Below, one piece after another: positions 8,552-16,439 of a DNA stretch of 64,000 nucleotides (position 1 is its first letter; each line of letters starts with the position of its first letter). Below the pieces are notes generated by a model that was not told where the DNA came from, searched no databases, and saw nothing but the letters and a program-made list of their open reading frames with translations. The stretch is from Thalassospira sp. TSL5-1 (GTDB lineage Bacteria > Pseudomonadota > Alphaproteobacteria > Rhodospirillales > Thalassospiraceae). The stretch is taken from assembly GCF_001907695.1 (NCBI RefSeq), contig NZ_KV880642.1, positions 122,119-186,118 of the forward strand, read 5' to 3'. Both the position numbers and the translations under genes were made by a program.

Positions 8552-9412
8552 TTATGGCCGGAAAAATGTTTCTGCCCAGGGCATGTAACGCAGTCCAAAA
8601 ACTGCCATTGGGTGGCACTTGCTTTGGTGTGTCTCGATTGGCGCGGGCTTTGCCCTGAACGGTTCGTTTTCCTTGCTGGTCTGGCGAAAGGCTTCAAGCA
8701 CGATGCCGATATTGCAGGGCAGGGCCTGTAAATAGATTTTGCGCGCAAAGGGTGGCAGGGTGCCAGTACCGGCACCATCCTGCGCCCAGACATGGATACC
8801 CGCCGCATTTAGGCTTTCCAGCCAGCGGGCATAGGCTGCAGGTGTCAATTTGCCACCACTAAAGCTGCTGATATGTAAGGGATGGGTCAAACGGGCGGCA
8901 AGACCGCGCAGCCGTTCATTCATGATATCGCGTCGGGCCTGCTGTTCAAAATTCCAGTCATCGAGTTCCAGCGGAACATACCAGCCGGAAATTTTCAGGT
9001 TCCAGCCCTGCTGGACCATTTCTGCCTGTTGTAAGGACAGTCCCAACTGATTTTCAAGATAGGCCCCTGTCCCGGCAATATCAATTTCCGTAAGCCGGTT
9101 GTAATAGGCCGGGTCCATATGCAGGCCAACAATCAATGAGAGGTGATTGTCCTGCGCGATTTGCAGGCTTTTTGCCAGCCAGCCCTGTTTGCCGCCAAAA
9201 TCGATTTCACCATAGGATGTCCATTGCACAATGAGTGTGCCATATCCGTTGGCCCGGCTTTGTTGCCAGATGTTTTTCCATTGTGCCGGTGTGATTTGCC
9301 GGTCCGTTTCCTGGGGTTGGTAAAATAACGCCGGGGCATCCTGTGCCAAGGCTGGTTTGGCTAATGCACAAAGTATGATGGCGATGGCAAGGACAGTTCG
9401 GAAAATGGGCAT
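8552..9412 (-). CDS. secreted DUF4434 family protein
   Basis: A 286-residue protein with a clear Sec signal peptide (VLAIAIILCALAKPALA, then QDAPALF). The body resembles DUF4434 proteins, a TIM-barrel, glycosidase-like family: an early Trp/Tyr-rich strand (LIVQWTSYGE), LSLIVGLHMDPAYY, and a later IHVWAQDGAGTG. Catalysis is unproven. It is last in the operon; its ATG overlaps the end of the NfrA-like gene. As I recall, the E. coli nfrA/nfrB locus also carries a third gene of this kind (ybcH), which supports a periplasmic role in modifying or trimming the polysaccharide; that role is inference. Confidence 0.8.
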   Translation of the reverse strand: MPIFRTVLAIAIILCALAKPALAQDAPALFYQPQETDRQITPAQWKNIWQQSRANGYGTLIVQWTSYGEIDFGGKQGWLAKSLQIAQDNHLSLIVGLHMDPAYYNRLTEIDIAGTGAYLENQLGLSLQQAEMVQQGWNLKISGWYVPLELDDWNFEQQARRDIMNERLRGLAARLTHPLHISSFSGGKLTPAAYARWLESLNAAGIHVWAQDGAGTGTLPPFARKIYLQALPCNIGIVLEAFRQTSKENEPFRAKPAPIETHQSKCHPMAVFGLRYMPWAETFFRP

Positions 9413-12400
9413 TAGAAATTCACCTCCAGTCCGAACAGAATACCATCCGCCCCCTCATACAGGTTTCCGCCAAGTGACTTTTGGTATTCAAGCCGGGCAT
9501 GAACCCGGGTGCGATAGGCATTGTATTTGTCGTCATCGGTATAAAGTTGCCAGCGCACACCAACCCCGGTTCTTACATCCTGGCGCCATGTATCGTCCGG
9601 GTCCTGTGCGCTCGCCTCGATAAAGCCATAGGGCATAATGGTTTGGGCTGATTGGGTTGGCAGTTTGAAACTGTGCCCTTGTTGAAAGCGTGATGAAGCC
9701 ATATGGTTTCCTGACCGGGTCCACCATGATAGATCCAGATTGACGAACCGTTCATTCCAGTCATTCTTGTCCACCCGCCAGTCATTGCGATAGTCGTTCT
9801 GGTCCAGAAAGGATGCGGTGGCCCGCAGGATCAGGTCATTATCGCGTTTATGGGCCCCGTTCAGGTCGCTGATCCCATCCATTAATTTGTTTGGATTGAA
9901 TATGTCACCGGCCTTGATACCGGGGACATCGCTTTTGTTGCGCTGTGTCTGGCTAAACAGTTCGCCATAAAGGTTCAGGTTGTAATCGCCAAATGGCTTG
10001 TAGCGCAGGCCAACACCGGTTGCCAGGGTCTGGGCAAATCGTGCCTGGCCGTTTCCGCCGGTCAGGACCCGACCATAAACCGAAACGGTGCTGCCATTGC
10101 GGCTGGGTTCGTCGCCCAGGGCATGGTCCCATAACGCGGTTTGGACATTCTGTGATGCGGCCCGGCGGTCGGAACGGTTATTGCCTAGGGGCAATTCCGT
10201 TGTTCCGGCTGGCGACCATGTGCTGGCCAGAGTAACACTGTCGCGGCGTTCCAATGTTTCATGTGCCCGCCGCTGGCTATAGCGCCGGGCTTCCAGACTG
10301 CCAAAATCGTCACCGTTTGTGACCGGATATTGTTCAAGGTCAATGGCGGCTTCCAATTGCTTGCGCGCGGCCCTGCTATCGCTAACGGCGTTATAACGGT
10401 TTGCCAGCGTTTCATGCAGCCGGTAATCATCGGGATAAGCCACAACCGCCTTTTCAAGATAGGGAATGGCGGCATTTTGCTGTTTTGGGTCGTCAAGGCT
10501 GGCAAGCCGCATGCCCAAATCGGCAATGTAGCGCGGGTTCTCGGGATCAAGGGTTTGAGCATTGGTTAGCCATTCGGTGCTTAGGGCAATATCCCCCGCC
10601 TTTTGTGCGGTTGCTGATGCGGCGTAATAATTTTCGGCATTTGGTTTGTTATCCAGCGCGTTCTTTTGCCGTTGCAAGGCGAGATTGGGCTGCTTGCGGG
10701 CCCGGGCAATGGCGGCACCCAACGCCCAGTCATTGGCGGTTGTCAGGACCTTTGCCTGCCGCCAAAATTGTTCGGCCTCATCGGGCTGGCCTGCTTCAAG
10801 GGCGCTTCGTGCCGCGGTCAGGTAGGCATTGTTGGTCATGTTTGCGGCGGGGACCTGTTGCCATATTTCCAAGGCTGCATTTGGGCTGCCACCGGCTTCA
10901 AGGGCATAAGCAAGCGGGGCAAGGCTGCTTTTATCTCCCAGATCGACCGCCTTTTGATAATAGATCGAGGCAATGCCAGGGGTTTTTGTCATGGCACATT
11001 GGCCCATCGCGGCCAGGGTTGTTGGCTGATCGGGCAGTCCGGAGGTGCTGTCGCGGACAATGTCGCAGTAATTATGGCTGGCAAGTTGCATCAGCAGCAT
11101 GCCACGCATTTTGCCATTCAGGCGGGATAACAGCAGTTTTATCCGCCCCACATCCTGGGGGCTTATATCCTGGGCATAAAAGGCGGCTAGGCGTTGCAAT
11201 AATCTGTCGGGCAGCTTGCTATCATGTTGGTCAAATGCCTGTTCCAAAAGTCGTCTGGCATCACTGCGCTGGTTGTTTTTCAGGGCCAGAAAACTTGCCT
11301 GATCAAGCGCGTTCATATTTCCGTTTTTGCGATAAACCGCCAGCCAGTATTTTTCCGCCGTGGTGTCATCGTTTATGTTTTGTGCAATCTGCGCGCTTAA
11401 TGTCAGCGTTTGCACTGTTTTTGGCTGCTGTTCAAGCCAGACCAGCGCATCATCTTCCTTGCCCTGGGCACGCAACAGGCCGATCAGCACATTTTGGCGT
11501 TCATTCTGCCATTGGGGGGGCAAGGGTTCTGTTTTTAAGGCATTTATTGCATCAAGGCGCTGTGCCAAAATCAGCCAGGTTTTGGGGTCACTTGCGGCAC
11601 TACACCGGGCAAATTGCTTTTTTGCCTGCGCAAGGTTATGGCGTGAAAGCCACTCGGTTGTTTCAAGGCAGGGGCGGTCAATATTTTTGCTGGTAGCCTG
11701 ATACAAATTTGTATCACCTGTTGCCTTTGCCAGTTCCCACAGGGTTTGCTGCTGTTCCCGGGCATTTCGTTGCGCGTCGGGCAGAGCGTCGATCCATTTT
11801 TTCGCCAGTTCAAGATTGCCAAGGGCAATCGCACGTTTTGCCAGTGTCAGTTCTGCGTTTGCCTGACTGGCCCGATCGGGGGCACTAGGCAAAAGGGCCT
11901 TAAGGCCCTTTTCATCCTGTAGATTGGCATAGGCGGTGGCAAGGCGAACCCAGTTATCGGGCGATAACCTGCCCTGGTCGGCAAGTGGGGCCAGCGAGGC
12001 AATGACGGCGCGCCAGTCGTCAAGCTGTTCAGCCCAGATCGCCCGCGCGCGGTACAGGGCATCACCATCCTGGTCGGTATTGATGCTGTCCAGCCATGCC
12101 AGTGCTTTTTGTTTTCCGTTCGGTTGCTGCGACAGACTTTGGGCATAGGCGCGCCAGATTTGTTCACGCTCGGCATTTTCAATTGTGTGATCCAGCCAGT
12201 CACGGATTTCTGCTTCGGCGGGCGGTGATGTTTCAATCCATTTAAGGCGCACTTCCTGAAGGGTTTTGTCTTTTGCGACGTCATCGGGCAGCTTCTTTGC
12301 ATTGCCAAGGGCATCGGCAAAATGATTCTGATTTATTTGCGCCTGGATGATCAGGCGACGGGCTTCCGTGTTGTTGGGGACCAACGACAGCAGATGCGCC

Positions 12401-12591
12401 ATTAGTTTCTCAACTTCAGCCCAGTTTTGGTCGGCTGCCGCCCGATAGGCCCGGTCAAGATAGGGATAGCTTCTGAAACTGGCAAAGCTGTCGAGGTCGG
12501 CTGCGTGGGTTGATCCGGGCGGAAACACGAATATTTGCACCGTTATGAAAAGCAATAACGACAGGCTGACTTTGTGGCGTCTCATGATCAT
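9412..12591 (-). CDS. nfrA: NfrA-like TPR/outer-membrane polysaccharide export protein
   Basis: A 1059-residue protein with signal peptide (SLSLLLFITVQIFVFPPG). A long series of TPR-like helical repeats fills ~40-780 (NWAEVEKLMAHLLSLVPNN; NAALEIWQQVPAANMTNN; DYRLHETLANRYNAVSDSRA). The C-terminal ~270 residues look like an outer-membrane beta-barrel and end in Phe (LFGLEVNF). This is the architecture of NfrA, the outer-membrane receptor for phage N4, and of PgaA-type exporters: the TPR part guides a polymer to a barrel. Its start (ATGA) overlaps the nfrB stop. The gene contains a long opposite-strand ORF (10401-11696), which is a shadow. Confidence 0.85.
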   Translation of the reverse strand: MIMRRHKVSLSLLLFITVQIFVFPPGSTHAADLDSFASFRSYPYLDRAYRAAADQNWAEVEKLMAHLLSLVPNNTEARRLIIQAQINQNHFADALGNAKKLPDDVAKDKTLQEVRLKWIETSPPAEAEIRDWLDHTIENAEREQIWRAYAQSLSQQPNGKQKALAWLDSINTDQDGDALYRARAIWAEQLDDWRAVIASLAPLADQGRLSPDNWVRLATAYANLQDEKGLKALLPSAPDRASQANAELTLAKRAIALGNLELAKKWIDALPDAQRNAREQQQTLWELAKATGDTNLYQATSKNIDRPCLETTEWLSRHNLAQAKKQFARCSAASDPKTWLILAQRLDAINALKTEPLPPQWQNERQNVLIGLLRAQGKEDDALVWLEQQPKTVQTLTLSAQIAQNINDDTTAEKYWLAVYRKNGNMNALDQASFLALKNNQRSDARRLLEQAFDQHDSKLPDRLLQRLAAFYAQDISPQDVGRIKLLLSRLNGKMRGMLLMQLASHNYCDIVRDSTSGLPDQPTTLAAMGQCAMTKTPGIASIYYQKAVDLGDKSSLAPLAYALEAGGSPNAALEIWQQVPAANMTNNAYLTAARSALEAGQPDEAEQFWRQAKVLTTANDWALGAAIARARKQPNLALQRQKNALDNKPNAENYYAASATAQKAGDIALSTEWLTNAQTLDPENPRYIADLGMRLASLDDPKQQNAAIPYLEKAVVAYPDDYRLHETLANRYNAVSDSRAARKQLEAAIDLEQYPVTNGDDFGSLEARRYSQRRAHETLERRDSVTLASTWSPAGTTELPLGNNRSDRRAASQNVQTALWDHALGDEPSRNGSTVSVYGRVLTGGNGQARFAQTLATGVGLRYKPFGDYNLNLYGELFSQTQRNKSDVPGIKAGDIFNPNKLMDGISDLNGAHKRDNDLILRATASFLDQNDYRNDWRVDKNDWNERFVNLDLSWWTRSGNHMASSRFQQGHSFKLPTQSAQTIMPYGFIEASAQDPDDTWRQDVRTGVGVRWQLYTDDDKYNAYRTRVHARLEYQKSLGGNLYEGADGILFGLEVNF

Positions 12592-14768
12592 GCAGCCTCG
12601 CGCGCGAATTGATAGGCGGCATGTTGTTCGTTTTCCTGGTCTTTTAATGCCTGTTCCAGGCGTTCGCGGGTGATGATCCCGCGCGCAACCAAGTGGGCAC
12701 CGAGAGATTCTTTTTCCGGGTCATAATCAATCATTGCCTGATTGAACAGGCTCGCCGATACAATTCCGCGAACCTGTAACAGTTCGCCCAGCATGACCTG
12801 GTGCAAGCAAATATTTTCGATCCGCTCGGGGTTGTTGCAGTTGGCCCGGGCGAATTCCAGAACCGTGCGGGTTTCTTCGTTTTGGTGCCGGTTACTGTAC
12901 CAGTTCCGCAGTGCCAGGGTGACGCGCCCATGTGGCACCAGACGGCAGGAAACGGGTTGTTTCAGCTTGCGGCTGATGGCACCAAGCGACACCTGACTGA
13001 TCGGACGTTCAGATGCCAGTATCAGGGTATCGCCCTGTTGTTCACACGGTATAACGGCATAGCGTAGTGCGATGTGACCAGGAACCTTTTTGATCAGTTC
13101 GGGCGCAATGGCAAAGGGGTTGACATCGCCCCATTCCATGTTGGCCTGTTCGGCCAACACTTCGGTTAACTGGGTGCTGTTGATCAGTCCACGCAGCATC
13201 AGCTCGCGGCCAAGGCGCCTGCGGTAGGGGCTGGTAATGGCGGCTTCAAGCTGTTCGGGGGTCAAAAGGCCTTTCTGGATCAGGCGTTGACCGATGGGTA
13301 TTTTGGTACTGCCCGAAATTGTGGGAAATTCGTGCGATGTTTTATCCCAGGCAACCCGTCGGGAATCTCCCGTTTTAACCACCTGTCGCAGGGCGCGAAC
13401 ATTGGCACAGAAATTGATCAGGTTGCTCCAGACCACACGAGGAACTGACAACAGCCCCTGATGAATGCCATAGAAGCGGGTGACAAAATAGCTGCGTTGC
13501 AACAGCCTGTTGAGCAGCAGAAAACCGTTACATAATAAAACCGTATGCAAAAGCGGATCATTGCCAAGAATCGATGGAAAACGCCAGCTATCGGGCACCA
13601 GTGTGGTGATAAGCCACATGGTCAGGAGGATGAGCAGCATGACATTGACCATCAGGCCAAGAAGGTTGGTTAACAACCCCCGCCGGTCGCGCCACAAAAA
13701 GTAATTGATGATGCCATGCCGGCTCCAGCCCAGATTGCTGGTTCCCTGAAAGACAATGCCTGTAATCCAGCGGGATTTTTGCCGTACCGCATGACCAAAG
13801 GAGCGCGGAAAATGTTCGCGTACGCAAATGACCTGAGCTGTCTTATCGTCCATGCCCGGCATCCAGCGGGTTTTAAGTGCGAGGCTGGGGTCGGAAACCG
13901 AAAAGCGGGCAAAAATGCACACCATGCCCTTTTGTTTGAGACGAAATCCGATATCGTAATCCTCGGTCAGGCTTTGCACATCAAAGGCAATGCCGTCGCC
14001 ATCTTCAAGAAGGGCGACAATGGCGCGGCGGCTAAAACAGGTGCCAACACCGGCACTGGGCACCTGGCCGGAAAGGGCTTCGCGGACGATAACGTCCTTA
14101 CCGTGATATTCGGCAAATTCATCGGCATAATGACCGGCAGTGAACCCCCACCATTTTGGTGGATAGGGGTAAACCGGCACCTGGATCAGGTCTTTTTTCG
14201 GCAATAGGTAGTTGAAAAGCCGTAATTCCAGCGGCGAGATGACATCTTCGGCATCGTGCAGGATGAAACCGGCGAACTGGATGTTCGCCTGGGCCTCGAA
14301 TGTCAGGATGGCATCGATGATGTTGTTTAGGCAGTCGGCCTTGCTGGTCGGGCCAGGGCGGACACAAACGACCTTGTGCACATTGGGGAAATGCGCACAA
14401 ACCTCATCCACATCGTGCTGTGTTTCAGGGTCGTTGGGATAGGTGCCAACAAAAATCTGATAATTCTCGTAATCAAGGGTGGCGGCCGCCAGCCTTGCCA
14501 TTTCGCCAACTACGCCAACTTCCTGCCAGGCGGGAACCATGATGGCGAGCGGCTTTTCAGGCACGCCATACAGGCGTTTTTGATCTGCCGGGGCATGTTT
14601 GTCATAGATACGGAAATGGCGAAAACACCGGCGCGCCCAATAAACGATGTCGATGAACAGGTCATCGATCCCCAGCAGAAAAATCGTTCCTGCCAGTATG
14701 ATCACGATGATCTTGAGCGCAAAGAAGATGTAGATCAGGGTGTCGACTGTTGCGAAACTCATGCACAT
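12588..14768 (-). CDS. nfrB: NfrB-like processive glycosyltransferase with MshEN c-di-GMP motifs
   Basis: 726 residues; ATG 14768 or 14762 (ATGA overlap with the epimerase stop). N-terminal membrane helices lie at ~10-45, followed by a GT2 domain with the expected motifs: SKAD, DAED at 172-175, TED at 268-270 and QKSRW at 330-334, the processive QxxRW signature. More helices follow at ~360-430. The C-terminus carries MshEN-type 24-residue motifs. One at 518-541 fits the consensus R-L-G, L6, G10, L17, L21, Q24 exactly; another at 688-711 fits except that Ser replaces the first Arg. Each is preceded by a degenerate partner copy. MshEN domains bind c-di-GMP. In E. coli, NfrB makes a ManNAc-containing glycan under c-di-GMP control; the same role is inferred here. 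Confidence 0.88.
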   Translation of the reverse strand: MCMSFATVDTLIYIFFALKIIVIILAGTIFLLGIDDLFIDIVYWARRCFRHFRIYDKHAPADQKRLYGVPEKPLAIMVPAWQEVGVVGEMARLAAATLDYENYQIFVGTYPNDPETQHDVDEVCAHFPNVHKVVCVRPGPTSKADCLNNIIDAILTFEAQANIQFAGFILHDAEDVISPLELRLFNYLLPKKDLIQVPVYPYPPKWWGFTAGHYADEFAEYHGKDVIVREALSGQVPSAGVGTCFSRRAIVALLEDGDGIAFDVQSLTEDYDIGFRLKQKGMVCIFARFSVSDPSLALKTRWMPGMDDKTAQVICVREHFPRSFGHAVRQKSRWITGIVFQGTSNLGWSRHGIINYFLWRDRRGLLTNLLGLMVNVMLLILLTMWLITTLVPDSWRFPSILGNDPLLHTVLLCNGFLLLNRLLQRSYFVTRFYGIHQGLLSVPRVVWSNLINFCANVRALRQVVKTGDSRRVAWDKTSHEFPTISGSTKIPIGQRLIQKGLLTPEQLEAAITSPYRRRLGRELMLRGLINSTQLTEVLAEQANMEWGDVNPFAIAPELIKKVPGHIALRYAVIPCEQQGDTLILASERPISQVSLGAISRKLKQPVSCRLVPHGRVTLALRNWYSNRHQNEETRTVLEFARANCNNPERIENICLHQVMLGELLQVRGIVSASLFNQAMIDYDPEKESLGAHLVARGIITRERLEQALKDQENEQHAAYQFAREAA

Positions 14769-15910
14769 TCATCCAGCGATTGTGCGTGTTTCCATTCCAG
14801 TAGCCGTTGCGCGATGCGTTCACAGGCATGCCCGTCGCCAAAGGGCGAGTGTTTGGTTGTGAATTCGCTGTAATAGGCGGCATCCTCGATCAGGCGGGTT
14901 GTTTGTGCGATAATTTTCTTTGGGTCGGTGCCCACCAGCATGGCGCGGTCCTGTAAGCGACCTGATGGTCTTTCGGTGACATTGCGCAATACCAGTACCG
15001 GTTTGCCAAGTGCGGGGGCTTCTTCCTGTATGCCGCCAGAATCCGTCATGATCAGATAGGCGTTTTTCATCAGCCAGACAAAATGGCGATAATCCTGTGG
15101 GGCGGTCAGAATGATGTTTTCGCGGTTGCCCAGCATCCGGTACACAACATCATGCACCCGCGGGTTCATATGCACGGGATAGACAAACTGGATGTCGGGA
15201 TAGCTTTGGGCAAGCGCATCAAGGGCCAGGCAGATTTCCTCAAATCCGTGCCCCAGGCTTTCACGGCGATGGCCGGTAATCAGGACCATTTTGCGGGTTG
15301 GATCAATGCTACCCAGGGGGGAATCCGCTTCTGGTTGCCAGCCCGTTTGATCAAGGCGCTCGTTCATCCATAATAATGCGTCAATGACGGTATTGCCTGT
15401 CACAAGAATGTTGTGATCGCACACCCCTTCAGCAAGAAGGTTCAGCTTGGCTTTTTCGGTGGGTGGGAAGTGAAGGTTTGCCAGTACGGCCGTCAGGCGA
15501 CGATTGGCTTCCTCCGGCCACGGGGATTGCAAATCGCCCGTCCGTAATCCAGCTTCGATATGTGCAACAGGAATATGGCGATGAAAAGCGGCAAGGCTGG
15601 CAATGAAGCTGGTTGTGGTATCGCCATGCACCAGCACGATATCGGGCTGGTTCTCGTGATAGCTTTGATCAAGCCTTTCAAGCAGCATTTCAGAGAGGCC
15701 ATTTAGCGTTTGATCGCGCGTCATGACATCAAGGTCTTCGTCAAGATGCAGGTCAAATGCCTCGATAACCGAAGCCAGCATTTCCCGATGCTGTCCGGTG
15801 GAGCAGATATGCAGGTTTATATCGGGATGCTTTTTAAGCAAACGTGCAAGCGGTGCCATTTTAATAGCTTCGGGACGTGTTCCAAATACCATCATGATCT
15901 TGAGGTTCAT
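14759..15910 (-). CDS. wecB: UDP-N-acetylglucosamine 2-epimerase (non-hydrolysing)
   Basis: 383 residues from ATG 15910, chosen because GAGG lies 8-9 bases upstream and the conserved N-terminus (MVFGTRPEAIKMAPL) follows directly; an in-frame start at 15964 lacks this support. It interconverts UDP-GlcNAc and UDP-ManNAc in the cytosol. Family motifs are HGDTTTSF, HIEAGLRTGD, SPWPEEANRR and DSGGIQEEAPALGKP. The segment after TERP reads SGRLQDRAMLVGTD, whereas most relatives have TERPEA or TERQEA, so the Glu after Pro is changed. Being first in an operon with nfrB/nfrA, it would supply UDP-ManNAc to the glycosyltransferase, as WecB (NfrC) does in trans in E. coli. Confidence 0.93.
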   Translation of the reverse strand: MNLKIMMVFGTRPEAIKMAPLARLLKKHPDINLHICSTGQHREMLASVIEAFDLHLDEDLDVMTRDQTLNGLSEMLLERLDQSYHENQPDIVLVHGDTTTSFIASLAAFHRHIPVAHIEAGLRTGDLQSPWPEEANRRLTAVLANLHFPPTEKAKLNLLAEGVCDHNILVTGNTVIDALLWMNERLDQTGWQPEADSPLGSIDPTRKMVLITGHRRESLGHGFEEICLALDALAQSYPDIQFVYPVHMNPRVHDVVYRMLGNRENIILTAPQDYRHFVWLMKNAYLIMTDSGGIQEEAPALGKPVLVLRNVTERPSGRLQDRAMLVGTDPKKIIAQTTRLIEDAAYYSEFTTKHSPFGDGHACERIAQRLLEWKHAQSLDECA

Positions 15911-16417
15911 ATTTTCTACCTCGAATATTTTCTCTGATATTTGTGGGATCATTTTTAAATGCAAACTAACGAATTTTTTCGTCTTTTTTATTGGAGGCGA
16001 TATTTTTTCGTGGTTGAAGGCGATTTTTTGTAGTTTGATTCTTAAAGAGCATAGGAGTAGTTAATCTTGCATATCTGTTGAAATAATGTCTTGATTTGAC
16101 ACGAAAAAGACAAAATTTAACTATTATAAGTTACCACTTTTAGTTGAGGGTTTTATTGTATATAACTAATCATAATTGGTTGTCAAAACTGCAATTCTGA
16201 CAAATTATTACAAATTGGAGATTGGTGTGATTTTCTCACGTGTTTGTGAAGAGTTTTAATTTTTTGTTATTGAAATTTTATATCGCGACGGTTTTTAGTG
16301 TGCGTAAGACCCTTTCGGCATTACAATTATAAGCCGTAAACAGAGTTGGTGCTTTAGATGCCTGGCGGGTTAATATCAGATTGACTGCAAAATTTACGCA
16401 GCAGCCCGCTACCCGCG
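15911..16417. other. A+T-rich intergenic region, possible small transcript
   Basis: About 500 bases with no convincing ORF, between the convergently arranged ends of two minus-strand operons. It must hold the promoter for the wecB-nfrB-nfrA operon reading leftward. On the + strand there is TTGACA at 16096-16101 followed by an A/T-rich stretch (AACTATTATAA), and near the right end a terminator-like hairpin. Together these would fit an unannotated + strand transcript of roughly 300 nt. This is weak, pattern-only evidence. Confidence 0.35.
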
Positions 16418-16439
16418 TTAGGACGAAACCGGGCTTTTT
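16403..16439 (+). terminator. weak + strand terminator-like hairpin
   Basis: AGCCCG (16403-16408) pairs with CGGGCT (16430-16435), followed by TTTT. The T-run is on the + strand, although no + strand gene lies upstream; it overlaps the 3' end of the FadJ-like gene on the other strand. The stem is only 6 bp with a long loop, so confidence is low. Confidence 0.4.

Noticed and set aside
10401..11696. Long + strand ORF of 431 codons
   Set aside because: It lies fully antisense to the NfrA-like gene, has Cys/Arg/Pro-rich shadow composition and no recognisable domain.
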